Positions 27,321 through 35,861 are shown, counted from the stretch's first letter. The stretch is 64,000 nt of DNA from Bacteroidota bacterium (GCA_021824565.1 JAKAKL010000118.1:1-64000); one strand, 5' to 3'. The notes: generated by a model not told the origin, from the sequence alone. Translations and numbers: made by a program.

Positions 27321-27510
27321 AGCCCCGCCATTTAGAGGCTGTGTGAAAATTATTTTAATTGCATAGAACTCAACCCCCGGCCCCTTCTCTTAAAAAGAGA
27401 AGGGGAGAGATTTAAATTTGTTCTTAAAGTCCCTCTCTTTTTAAGAGAGGGATTTAGAGTGAGTTCCTTTAGAAACTTTACTGTTTTAACACAGCCTCTT
27501 TATTGCGGGG
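27321..27510. mobile_element. MITE-like nested palindromic element
   Basis: A non-coding element bounded by 16-bp terminal inverted repeats at 27334-27349 and 27484-27499 (15 of 16 positions match; core GAGGCTGTGT/ACACAGCCTC). The four bases TTTA flank both cores, which could be a target duplication, though such short AT-rich words occur by chance. Inside are GAACTCA/TGAGTTC (27366-27372, 27460-27466) and two strong hairpins (27381-27405 and 27431-27451). Outside the repeats CCCCGC/GCGGGG (27323-27328, 27505-27510) also pair. No transposase is present, so mobilisation would need an enzyme encoded elsewhere. Confidence 0.55.
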
Positions 27511-27640
27511 ATTAATTATTCTCCCAAAGGCTAAAGGCTTTAGCCCATCTAACAAGTATTAATCGGCTAAAGCCCCGCATTCATTAAGGACTCACTTTCC
27601 CCGCCCTGAAAGGCGAGTTATTCACAAAAAACTTTTTTAC
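27511..27640. repeat. Hairpin-rich REP-like intergenic sequence
   Basis: Contains short palindromes such as GGCTAAAGGCTTTAGCC (27528-27544), a second GGCTAAAGCC copy near 27575, and CGCCCTGAAAGGCG near 27602. These are the kind of small hairpins found in dispersed REP-like repeats of related genomes. There is no coding potential. Family membership would need a genome-wide comparison. Confidence 0.4.
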
Positions 27641-27759
27641 ACAACTTCAGTGATTAAATTAAAAATAAATGTTAAATCCTATTTTTTTTCATCACTGAAT
27701 TTATCGTTCTACTAAGCTTAGCCTGGGATTTGAGATTTGAATTTTGCAATTTGAGTCAG

Positions 27760-27833
27760 TAGCGCGTACGGGATTCGAACCCGTGGTCTCTGCCTTGAGA
27801 GGGCAGCGTCCTAAGCCACTAGACGAACGCGCC
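27760..27833 (-). tRNA. tRNA-Glu (anticodon CTC)
   Basis: Read on the minus strand, 74 nt fold into a full cloverleaf: 7-bp acceptor stem (GGCGCGT/ACGCGCT, first pair G-U), D arm GTCT...GGAC, anticodon stem CTGCC/GGCAG with loop CTCTCAA, a 5-nt variable loop, and T arm ACGGG-TTCGAAT-CCCGT, with discriminator A. The loop gives anticodon CTC, reading the Glu codon GAG. CCA is not encoded. The GTCTAGTGG D-arm is typical of tRNA-Glu. Confidence 0.93.
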
Positions 27834-28047
27834 TGTATTTTATTAATTAAAAATTGTCTCAAAAATATGTTTTCTGAAACTAATTTCCAAGTAAAAAGAA
27901 AGATCGAACCTATATCTTTGAAACGATTATTCATTTTTGCTCAGATCAGTATATCGCTTCAATAAATTGCGGCGTTATTATTTATACCAACCAGCGCCGC
28001 CGATTACTGCGCTCGTTATATGCAGCGAAGAAAACGCATCTCCGCCG

Positions 28048-28110
28048 CAACAAACAACAAACCACACACAACAAACAACTAACCACGCGCAACAAACTAC
28101 AAACAACTAA
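28048..28110. repeat. Heptanucleotide tandem array with 21-bp superperiod
   Basis: Nine consecutive 7-nt units without gaps: CAACAAA (four copies) and variants CCACACA, CAACTAA (two), CCACGCG and CTACAAA. The order forms three 21-nt units, the first two of the pattern CAACAAA-CAAC(A/T)AA-CCACNCN. The array reaches the stop codon of the FN3 protein gene (28107-28109). Confidence 0.75.
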
Positions 28111-28730
28111 TGGGGAGCCGTTGCAGAAACCGGGTTACTCCATGTGCCCTTCTCTTCACCTTTTAAAGCGCGGCATCTTATCCAGTATTTCCTGCCTGAA
28201 GTTAATCCCTTAAAAGTAAATCTCGAAGTTTTACCCGAAGCGCCGGCATTTACCCAATTCTCCGGGCTGTCTGCTGAAATCTGGAACTCATAACCCGAAG
28301 CCGAAACTACCCTGTCAAAGTTTATGTCGATCTCACCGGCTTCATCTCCAATTGCCGCAGAAATATTTGTAACCTGCTCAATTGGTTCTGCGCTTCCACG
28401 TTCGGCAGCTAACGGAAAGCCTGTTGTTAATAGAATATTTACGTCATCAGTTTTGCCGTTAATCTCGTTAACAATAGATAAATCTATTTTCTCGAGATTC
28501 TCACGCGCGTCATCTCTTTCCGCAATAGCATTTTTCAACTTATCTTTCAATATGCTTACTGCTCCCTCCTTCACTTCAAGCGTTGTTATTGCGCCGTCAT
28601 AGCTTGTTACCTTGGTATTATCAACAACAACTTTCACTCCCTCATCTATTAGCGCTTTATGCCTGTTTCTCGTCGTTTGAATTACTTCAGGAACAGGGTT
28701 TCCTTTTAAATCAGATTTTATTTTAGCCAT
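28107..28730 (-). CDS. Small fibronectin type III domain protein, function unknown
   Basis: A 207-residue protein without a signal peptide. Residues 1-110 are predicted helical and charged (VSILKDKLKNAIAERDDARENLEKID), and about 115-205 form one FN3 domain (EIDINFDRVVSASGYEFQIS, FKGLTSGRKYWIRCRALKG, WSNPVSAT). Proteins of this size with a helical N-terminus and one FN3 domain occur in Bacteroidota genomes without known role. It stands alone between the tRNA and a 1.1-kb non-coding region, with a heptamer array at its 3' end and a degenerate repeat array upstream, so it looks like accessory content. A strong site (AAAAGGAG, about 28738-28745) precedes the ATG. Confidence 0.72.
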   Translation of the reverse strand: MAKIKSDLKGNPVPEVIQTTRNRHKALIDEGVKVVVDNTKVTSYDGAITTLEVKEGAVSILKDKLKNAIAERDDARENLEKIDLSIVNEINGKTDDVNILLTTGFPLAAERGSAEPIEQVTNISAAIGDEAGEIDINFDRVVSASGYEFQISADSPENWVNAGASGKTSRFTFKGLTSGRKYWIRCRALKGEEKGTWSNPVSATAPH

Positions 28731-28814
28731 TTTAGACTCCTTTTATAGTTATGAAATATGTTAATTAAGGTACAATTCCTTTTATTCTTTGTTTTTAATC
28801 AAAATTTGACATCT

Positions 28815-29195
28815 GCACGAAGGAAAACTTCTTTTTCACGAATAAAATTTCCTTTTCCATGAGTGAAAAATATTTTTACACGAATAAAAATCATTTTTCC
28901 AGCCTTAAATTTTCATTTTCATGCATTGAAACGGGTTTTTCTCTTCTGAAATTTCATTTCTATGCATAGAAATCATTTTTCCAGCCTTGGAATTTCATTT
29001 TCATTCGTTGAAATCATTTTTTCAGCCTTGGAATTTCGTTTTCCTTCGTTGAAATCATTTTCCCAGCTCTGAAATTTCGTTTTTATACATGCAAAAATTT
29101 TTTTCATGCTTAGATTTTTCATTTTAATTCATGCAAATCATTTCTCAAGCATAAAATTTTCATTTTGATGCATGGAAATATGCTTTTCTCTTAAG
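28815..29195. repeat. Degenerate T-tract repeat array, period about 20.5 bp (41-bp dimer)
   Basis: About 18 successive half-units, each carrying a run of T (usually TTTT) followed by a CCTTGG/CGTTGA/CATGCA-like word. The marker words sit near 28818, 28839, 28861, 28881, 28903, 28924, 28944, 28965, 28985, 29006, 29026, 29047, 29067, 29088, 29109, 29130, 29150 and 29171, mostly alternating 20 and 21 bp apart. The best-preserved copies are at 28970-29075. A 41-bp dimer is not a multiple of three and there is no open frame, so this is not a decayed coding repeat. Confidence 0.7.
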
Positions 29196-29784
29196 CTTTC
29201 TTTATTCTAATTGATAAAAACCCGTTGTTTGAAATTATATTTTAAGTAATAGGTATAAAAATTATTTTATGTATAATTTGAAACTCATCCTCCTTATCGC
29301 CTTCTTTTGATAAGAGAAAGGAAATATAAAGTTGAATTCTTATAAATACATTTAAAGCAATAAATAATGACCAAAGCATCTTTGAAATTATTTATTTTAA
29401 AATAAAAATTTAAACAAACTTCTTTGCTTAATTAAATTAGCTCTATATTTATTATATGTTAGAGTTGACTCACCTGCCCCGGAAAATGTCGCGAGTAACA
29501 TGATCTAAAATTTGAGAATATTTTAGAGAAAGTCAATAATCTTCCCAAAAATTTTTTTTATACTATTAATTAATTCAAATTCATTTAGGATATAAATTTC
29601 TTTTTTTGATTTTTTGAAAAATTTCATAAAATGTTCAAACTAATACTAATCATGATAATAAAATTGAACTAATATGGAATGAAGTTTAAGATCAAGTTCA
29701 AGTTTAAGAAGATCATGTTTGAGTATAGGAAGAAGGTAAACGCGAAGATCAGGAGATGACATATGATTATTACTTCAAAATTTA
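29196..29784. other. AT-rich non-coding region upstream of secD
   Basis: About 590 bp with no recognisable gene or RNA. A 26-codon frame at 29679-29759 would encode a very basic peptide alternating Lys with Phe/Ile (MKFKIKFKFKKIM...), but it lacks a ribosome site and its DNA is a run of AAGTTY-like hexamers, so it is not called as a gene. Confidence 0.4.
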
Positions 29785-29815
29785 TTGACTTTCTAAGCAC
29801 CAACAAGTAATTTTG
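29785..29815 (+). promoter_or_regulatory. Candidate promoter of secD-secF
   Basis: TTGACT at 29785-29790, a 17-nt spacer, then TAATTTTG at 29808-29815. The second box fits both a sigma-70-like -10 and the TAnnTTTG element of Bacteroidota. It lies about 50 nt before the secD start. The small RNA at 33127 has a box pair with the same first hexamer and spacing. Prediction only. Confidence 0.4.
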
Positions 29816-29864
29816 ACCTTCAATTAATTTTTAATGATTCATTTTTTAGAAGCAATATTAAAAC

Positions 29865-31811
29865 ATGAAAGAATACAGATTTAAGTTGATCCTAATTCTC
29901 ATGGCAGTTGTTTTAAGCATCTACCTATTGTACCCGACGTATGTTGATTATCAAAATCAAAAGATGATTAACAAAATAGTCGCAGAAAAAGAGAATGAGA
30001 TTAAAGCGCAGGACCCAAAAATATCGGCAAGTACGTTAGACAGCAAACTGAAAGCAGTCGAAGACAGTATAAAAAACGCCGATCCTTCAATCACAAAGAT
30101 GAAATTAAAAAGCATAAAGCTCGGTCTTGATCTGCAAGGCGGTATGCGTGTTGTGCTTGAGGTAAACACAGGCAAGCTGCTTGAAAAATTAGCAAAGAGT
30201 CCGGATGACGTATTCAAAAGAGTGATGGCTCAATCCGAAAAAGAAGCGACTCTTTCCGATGAATCTGTAGTAAGTATTGTAGCTAAGAATTTTGCTGCGC
30301 GCGGGATAAGGTTAAGCAGATATTTCGGAAATATAAGGCAGGACGATAAAGAAATAGTCAGCGATCTGCAGAAAGATGCTGATGATGCAGTTACGCGAGC
30401 AATGGAAATTATACGGAACAGAGTTGATCAATACGGCGTTTCCGAGCCGACAATCCAAAGACAGGGCAGCAGGCGAATTATTGTCGAGCTTCCCGGCGTT
30501 GCAAGAGAAGAAGAAGCAAAGCAGCTTTTACAAGGAACAGCGTTACTCGAGTTTAAGCTTGTAAAAGATCCGGAATTTACGATCTCTGTTATGAAAAAGA
30601 TTGACGATGTATTGGCAGGAACTTACGCAGCGGATACCGCAAAAGCCGATACAAATAATTCTCCTAATTCTAAAGTTGCCAAAAAAGAAACGAAGCAGAA
30701 CAAAGTTGCTTCCAGCGATACTTCGACAAAGCAAATGTCGGCGGAAGAATTCGCGGCGAAACATCCGTTCTTTACAATTGCAATGCTCGATCCAAAAGGA
30801 AAAACTGCAGACGCATACGTTAGAGCAGACGAAAGAGATAAGCTTCAAATGATGCTTAATAGGCCTGATGTTCAAAGCGTAATACCGGACAATATTCAGT
30901 TCGTATTTTCTGCAAAACCTATCGGGAATCAAAACGGACAGGACATCTATATGCTGTATTGCGTAGATAAAAATCCTTTGTTAACCGGAGGAGTTATTAC
31001 CAATGCTGTCGCAACAATAAGTCCTGAAACTTCTGCGCCGATTGTGAACATGGAAATGAATTCCGACGGTTCTGCTGATTGGGCGCGTATTACAGGTGCA
31101 AATGTTGGTAAAAGAATTGCCATTATTCTTGATGGTGTTGTTTATTCGGCTCCGGTTGTGCAAAACAAAATTACAGGAGGACGTTCACAAATTTCAGGAA
31201 GCGGCGATTTGCAGGAAGCACAGCTTTTGGCAATCGTACTGAAAGCCGGCGCACTACCGGCTCCGGTAGATATTATAGAGGAAAGAACAGTGGGACCTTC
31301 GCTCGGACAAGATTCGATCAACAGCGGTTTTAATTCTACACTAATTGGATTTTTGGTGGTAAGCTTTTTTATGATTATGTATTATCAACGAGCCGGCACT
31401 ATAGCTGCAGCTTCTTTGATATTTACAATTCTTTTTATACTTGGGTTCTTAGCAGGCTTTAACGCAACACTTACTTTACCCGGTATAGCAGGTATCATCT
31501 TAACGATTGGTATGGCGGTGGATGCGAACGTTCTGATTTATGAACGTATAAGAGAAGAAATGGAAACAGGCAAAACGCTTAAAGCATCTGTAGACAGCGG
31601 ATTTTCTAAAGCTTATTCTGCAATCATCGATTCAAATATAACTACTTTTATTACAGGTGTTATACTCTACCAGTTTGGAACTGGTCCTGTCCAAGGCTTT
31701 GCTTTAACTTTAATGATTGGTTTGGGAGCAAGCTTATTTAGTGCTCTTGTTATTGCAAGAGTTGTTTTTGATTACATGGTAGCAAAAGGTATTAAACTAA
31801 CCATCGGATAA
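29865..31811 (+). CDS. secD: Protein translocase subunit SecD
   Basis: A 648-residue membrane protein that, with SecF, helps complete Sec-dependent export using the proton gradient. It has one N-terminal membrane helix (about 8-25), a SecD1 region (LGLDLQGGMRVVLEV near 84-98), a large periplasmic P1 domain with a low-complexity Lys/Asn/Ser insert (about 250-300), and five C-terminal membrane helices with the IILTIGMAVDANVLIYERIREE motif (about 545-566). In many Bacteroidota SecD and SecF are fused; here they are separate genes 29 bp apart. Confidence 0.95.
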   Translation: MKEYRFKLILILMAVVLSIYLLYPTYVDYQNQKMINKIVAEKENEIKAQDPKISASTLDSKLKAVEDSIKNADPSITKMKLKSIKLGLDLQGGMRVVLEVNTGKLLEKLAKSPDDVFKRVMAQSEKEATLSDESVVSIVAKNFAARGIRLSRYFGNIRQDDKEIVSDLQKDADDAVTRAMEIIRNRVDQYGVSEPTIQRQGSRRIIVELPGVAREEEAKQLLQGTALLEFKLVKDPEFTISVMKKIDDVLAGTYAADTAKADTNNSPNSKVAKKETKQNKVASSDTSTKQMSAEEFAAKHPFFTIAMLDPKGKTADAYVRADERDKLQMMLNRPDVQSVIPDNIQFVFSAKPIGNQNGQDIYMLYCVDKNPLLTGGVITNAVATISPETSAPIVNMEMNSDGSADWARITGANVGKRIAIILDGVVYSAPVVQNKITGGRSQISGSGDLQEAQLLAIVLKAGALPAPVDIIEERTVGPSLGQDSINSGFNSTLIGFLVVSFFMIMYYQRAGTIAAASLIFTILFILGFLAGFNATLTLPGIAGIILTIGMAVDANVLIYERIREEMETGKTLKASVDSGFSKAYSAIIDSNITTFITGVILYQFGTGPVQGFALTLMIGLGASLFSALVIARVVFDYMVAKGIKLTIG

Positions 31812-31840
31812 TTTAAACGGTTTAAGGAGCGAATTTATAA

Positions 31841-32980
31841 ATGCGAATTTTTGAACATATTCATATTGACTGGCTTGGTAAAAGAAAATTATTTTACACT
31901 ATTTCTCTTTCATTGTTCTTAATCGGCTGGATAAATGTTTTTGTAAGAGGATTACACTTCGGTATCGATTTTAAGGGAGGAACTGAAATTGTTTTACAAT
32001 TTGATAAGGCAGTTAATGTCAGCACTGTTAGGCAGTACGTTGATAACATTGGCTTAGGCTTTGTCGAATTAAAAACATTCGGCGGCGAAACCGGCGTGCT
32101 TGTAAGAACCGAGTCTCAAAACATTCCTCCGTCTATATTCCCAAAAGTTGTTACTCAAATTGACAGCGCCATTGATAAAATTTATCCCGGCATTCCCAAA
32201 ACAAAAATAGATACAACAGCAGGTTCTATTACTTATGCTTTTGCAAACCCTGACACGACAAATAGCATTATTACGCAGCTCTTAAATGCAGGCTACCAGG
32301 CAGGCAAAGTTTCTGAAGAGCCTACAAATACGCAGATGGTTGTTCGAGTTGGCATAGCAGATTGGATTAAAGATAATTTAAGATTAAGGATGCCTGATAA
32401 TCATTTCCAGATAATAAAAGAAGATCATGTTGGACCGAAAGTAGGAAATGAATTAAAAACCAATGCAGTAATTGCAATAGTATTATCGTTGATTGGAATT
32501 TTAATTTATCTTGCGTTCCGGTTCAAGTTTATTTTTGCTGTTGGCGCAGTCGTTGCTTTGTTCCATGACGTACTTATAACAATTGGATTATACGCTGCTC
32601 TTTACGGAGTGATTCCGGGATTAAATTTAGAAATTGATTTGACAGTTGTCGCTGCGTTCCTAACACTTATTGGATATTCTGTAAATGATACGGTTATTGT
32701 TTTTGATAGAGTCCGAGAGAATTTAAAGATACACAAGACGATGCCTCTTGAAGAACTTATCAATCAGAGCGTTAACAGGACAATGAGCCGAACGATTCTA
32801 ACCGCCGGAACTGTATTATTAGCTGTATTTGTTCTGTTGATATTTGGCGGTGAAGTTCTAAGAGCGTTTTCATTTACACTCTTCTTCGGAACGATTACCG
32901 GAACTTATTCTTCAATTTTCATTGCAAGCGCGCTAGTGCTTGAATATGCAAATCGATTCCAGAAGAAAGTTACTTTTTAG
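31841..32980 (+). CDS. secF: Protein translocase subunit SecF
   Basis: A 379-residue partner of SecD. Motifs are GIDFKGGTEIVLQF (about 41-54) after the first membrane helix and IGYSVNDTVIVFDRVREN (about 276-293) in the C-terminal bundle of helices. Start ATG 31841 has AAGGAG about 9 nt upstream. A hairpin terminator follows 24 bp after the stop codon, closing the secDF unit. Confidence 0.95.
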   Translation: MRIFEHIHIDWLGKRKLFYTISLSLFLIGWINVFVRGLHFGIDFKGGTEIVLQFDKAVNVSTVRQYVDNIGLGFVELKTFGGETGVLVRTESQNIPPSIFPKVVTQIDSAIDKIYPGIPKTKIDTTAGSITYAFANPDTTNSIITQLLNAGYQAGKVSEEPTNTQMVVRVGIADWIKDNLRLRMPDNHFQIIKEDHVGPKVGNELKTNAVIAIVLSLIGILIYLAFRFKFIFAVGAVVALFHDVLITIGLYAALYGVIPGLNLEIDLTVVAAFLTLIGYSVNDTVIVFDRVRENLKIHKTMPLEELINQSVNRTMSRTILTAGTVLLAVFVLLIFGGEVLRAFSFTLFFGTITGTYSSIFIASALVLEYANRFQKKVTF

Positions 32981-33003
32981 TTTAAAGTCTCTATAGTTTT
33001 TTT

Positions 33004-33034
33004 AGCCGGCGTGATTCTTATGCCGGCTTTTTTA
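33004..33034 (+). terminator. Rho-independent terminator of secDF
   Basis: Perfect 7-bp stem AGCCGGC/GCCGGCT (33004-33010 and 33022-33028) with an 11-nt loop, followed directly by a run of T. It sits 24 bp after the secF stop. Confidence 0.88.
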
Positions 33035-33092
33035 TTTTAAAAAAATATTCTTGTTATTTTTGTCACAGAAAAAATTATTTAAAAAATAATTC

Positions 33093-33123
33093 TTGACTTC
33101 TAGAAAATGCTTTTATAAATTTA
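33093..33123 (+). promoter_or_regulatory. Candidate promoter of the small RNA
   Basis: TTGACT at 33093-33098, 17-nt spacer, TAAATTTA at 33116-33123 (overlapping TATAAA at 33114-33119). This is one base from the Bacteroidota TAnnTTTG element and places the start of transcription near 33127. Confidence 0.45.
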
Positions 33124-33126
33124 CAT

Positions 33127-33210
33127 CGGCTCTTTCAAAAGGTTCTCCCCTGCCTTTTGAGAAAAAAGAGCTAAGTCCCGATGGTCGCCCGATCATTGGG
33201 CTTTTTTATT
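33127..33210 (+). ncRNA. Probable free-standing small RNA (two hairpins)
   Basis: An intergenic segment between a closed secDF operon and the converging phosphatase gene with all parts of a small RNA gene. Hairpin 1 pairs GCTCTTT (33129-33135) with AAAGAGC (33165-33171) and CAAAAGG (33136-33142) with CCTTTTG (33153-33159), leaving a C-rich loop TTCTCCCCTG. Hairpin 2 is a 10-bp stem (33177-33186 with 33191-33200, loop GCCC) followed by CTTTTTT, a strong terminator. No reading frame is present. It does not match 4.5S, 6S or tmRNA hallmarks I know. The C-rich loop could pair with ribosome binding sites, but that is speculative. Confidence 0.6.
33177..33210 (+). terminator. Rho-independent terminator of the small RNA
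   Basis: Ten consecutive pairs (CCCGATGGTC with GATCATTGGG, including G-U pairs) close a GCCC loop at 33187-33190, followed by CTTTTTT. Confidence 0.8.
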
Positions 33211-33226
33211 TTTAAAAGGTTTGAAT

Positions 33227-35773
33227 TTAAGAGACCCTAACCAGAACCATTGTCATATCGTCGTTCTGTTCAGCGTTTCCTCTAAACTTTTTCAGTTCAT
33301 CCCAGATTAATTCCATTACTTTGTTAGAATAGAAAGCAGATTTATTTTTTAGAAGTTCGGAAAGTTTATCTTCGCCGAAAAGATCGGAAGATTCATTCAT
33401 GGCTTCGGTAATACCGTCAGAGAAGAATGCGAAAATTTGTCCTGACTGTAACTGAACTACTTCTTCAATTAAAGTATTTTCAAAAACATCACCTTTTTCT
33501 AAACCGACGCCAATACCTTGAGTTCGATAAGAATTTACGTATCCGTTTGAAGCGACTAATAGCGGCATATGACCCGCACGGCAAAATCTTAATGTTTTAT
33601 TTTCCGAGTCAAATAGCGCAAGAGTCATCGTCACAAAAGAATTTCGTTCAATGCTTTTATAAAAATGCTGATTCAATTCTATTAAAATATCTTTTGGAGA
33701 TCGATTTGCGCTGCAGGAAAGCTGCACCATAGTTTGCAGTTTAGCCATGTACAAAGAGGCGGCAAGACCTTTGCCGGAAACGTCGCCGACGACGACAAAT
33801 AATTTTGAATCGGAAACAGGGAGTAAATCAAAATAGTCTCCGCCGACTTGAAGCGCCGGAATCATTTCCCCGCAGATGTCAAGACCATTTATAGCGGGAA
33901 TACATTTGGGCAGCAAGCCCTGCTGAATTTTCCTCGCAAGATCAAGATCTCTTTCCATTCTAAGCTTTTCAGCTTCAGACTGGTAGAGGCGTGCGTTCTC
34001 TATAGAAATAGCAGCTTGATTAGCAGCGGCAAACAATAGTTCCAAATCTTTACCGGCGAATTGCGACCCGGAATGTTTTAAACCGAATAATAATAAACCG
34101 ACAATTTTGGATTTTATAATCATCGGAATAATTGTATAAATATTTTCATTAACTAAAGCTTCGTCTTCGTCTTTCAGCGCTTTCGTAAATTCTTCTCTGT
34201 CAATTACAGGCTGTTTTGAGATCATTGATTTAGTTAAAATAAAATCATCAACAAACTTACTGTTAAGGGACATTCCATTGTTCTTAAGACCTACGCTTTT
34301 AACGAGGGTATACTTGTCAACTTTGCTTTCTTTAATAAGGATGCCAAAATTATTTATCTTTAATGCCTGGACAAAAGTTTCCTTCATAGAATCCAGTATA
34401 TTCTCAAGTCCGACAACAGTTGATACGTCGTTGCTGAATCTTATTAAAACTTTTTGTGAAGCAAATTGTTCAGGATAAAACCGTGCTGTTAGGAAGTCCT
34501 GGAATTTATCTTTTGTAGACTGGAAAAGTATTGCAAAAACAATAAAAATACTTCCGGCAATAGCTGTTTGAAATTGTGTACCAATCGCTTCGCTAATGCT
34601 TTGCCCCAATACGTAAATAACCAAGAAATATATTGCTGCCAAGCCAACTGTAGCAGTGCCGTACATAACGGTATTTTTCACTACAACACTTACATCCATT
34701 AGCTGGTATTTAAATATCGAATACGCAAATGCAATAGGAACAAGAATAATTAATATTATAGGAGTATAAAATTGAGGTGAATTAAAAACTGTATCCGATA
34801 TTATCGGTGCAATTCGGGCGGTGTAAACAACCGCGGCAATGGCAATCGTAAAAGCAAATAATATTACGAAGACTCGTTTCTTCTCTTCTTTGGTTTTTAA
34901 TCTTCTGTAATTTATAAAAAGAGAAATTAGTGCGGCAAGTTCAAGAACGATTGTAATATTACCCCAAACATTTGCGACAGCGTTAATTCCGTCAAACTTG
35001 CCGTTTTTTGTCATTGAAATAATCCCGCCAATAAATATTAATGAACAAATTATTGGCGTAATAAACAAAGTCCATCTTACCCATTTTCTTTCAATTAATT
35101 TGAACGGCTGCGGAAAGGTCCAGAAAAATGAAAGGAATAGAAACGGAGTAACACAGCCTCCCAAAATTGTAAGTGAAATTGCTAAAGTGTATGGAATCGG
35201 ATTCTGAAGAACAATTGCTGGCGTAGTAGATTCGGGAATGAATATGCCAGCTGATCCCATAACAACAGCAACACCAATTCCATAGAATAACTGCTGAACC
35301 CTGCCGTCCGGTTTAGACATTAGCACAATAAATCCGATTAGTATCTGCACCAGAGCGAAGAGTATATTTGCAACGTTACCGATCAGGATTAATTTTTTAA
35401 TGTATACTCTCGTATGAAAAATCTTACCGGCTTTTTCAACTGTATATTCGGCATATTCACCGGCATTAACTTTGTCCAGGATTAATTGAGCTTCGGTAGG
35501 ATTTGAAAAAGATTTGTTGTTTATTTCAAGCAGTTCGTCACCGTCACGGATTCCAGCATTCCAGGTTACGCCATTAATTTTAACATTTTGGAAAATGATC
35601 GCAGTTTTATTCTTCCCTGCTACATTCTGAATCCAGAGGCATTCGTCGTTCGATTTAACGTTTACGGCAAGTGAAAAATACAGTTCTACAACCGCTGTCA
35701 AAATCAGCGCTGCGGACAAAGCTATTATTAATAGCTTCTTATTCTTCAGATAAAACTCTTTAATCTTCAACAT
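33227..35773 (-). CDS. Membrane SpoIIE-type PP2C phosphatase with PDZ-like and GAF domains
   Basis: An 848-residue protein. Layout: membrane helix (about 13-33), periplasmic PDZ-like domain (about 45-125), about seven further membrane helices (130-430), a GAF-like domain (about 440-600), a short coiled linker (EAEKLRMERDLDLARKIQQGLLP), then a SpoIIE/RsbU PP2C domain. The metal site is intact: VGGDYFD, VVGDVSGKG, FFSDGITEA and DDMTMVLV. Such enzymes dephosphorylate STAS anti-anti-sigma proteins. The gene is the most downstream of three phosphatases here and probably senses an envelope or periplasmic signal. Confidence 0.82.
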   Translation of the reverse strand: MLKIKEFYLKNKKLLIIALSAALILTAVVELYFSLAVNVKSNDECLWIQNVAGKNKTAIIFQNVKINGVTWNAGIRDGDELLEINNKSFSNPTEAQLILDKVNAGEYAEYTVEKAGKIFHTRVYIKKLILIGNVANILFALVQILIGFIVLMSKPDGRVQQLFYGIGVAVVMGSAGIFIPESTTPAIVLQNPIPYTLAISLTILGGCVTPFLFLSFFWTFPQPFKLIERKWVRWTLFITPIICSLIFIGGIISMTKNGKFDGINAVANVWGNITIVLELAALISLFINYRRLKTKEEKKRVFVILFAFTIAIAAVVYTARIAPIISDTVFNSPQFYTPIILIILVPIAFAYSIFKYQLMDVSVVVKNTVMYGTATVGLAAIYFLVIYVLGQSISEAIGTQFQTAIAGSIFIVFAILFQSTKDKFQDFLTARFYPEQFASQKVLIRFSNDVSTVVGLENILDSMKETFVQALKINNFGILIKESKVDKYTLVKSVGLKNNGMSLNSKFVDDFILTKSMISKQPVIDREEFTKALKDEDEALVNENIYTIIPMIIKSKIVGLLLFGLKHSGSQFAGKDLELLFAAANQAAISIENARLYQSEAEKLRMERDLDLARKIQQGLLPKCIPAINGLDICGEMIPALQVGGDYFDLLPVSDSKLFVVVGDVSGKGLAASLYMAKLQTMVQLSCSANRSPKDILIELNQHFYKSIERNSFVTMTLALFDSENKTLRFCRAGHMPLLVASNGYVNSYRTQGIGVGLEKGDVFENTLIEEVVQLQSGQIFAFFSDGITEAMNESSDLFGEDKLSELLKNKSAFYSNKVMELIWDELKKFRGNAEQNDDMTMVLVRVS

Positions 35774-35861
35774 TTGTTTTTATATAAAATTTTCTAAACT
35801 AAGAACCTATACTAGATTTTTTGTTACACAAAGTAATGAATTTTTCTGAAGAACAAAAAGG

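Noticed and set aside
27701-27965. Frames of 73 and 77 codons overlapping the tRNA on both strands
   Set aside because: Both run through the entire tRNA-Glu, which is a complete cloverleaf; open frames here are by chance.
28815-29195. CRISPR array
   Set aside because: Units are 20-21 bp, degenerate throughout and have no unique spacers between constant repeats; no cas genes are near. The same applies to the array at 62655-62927.
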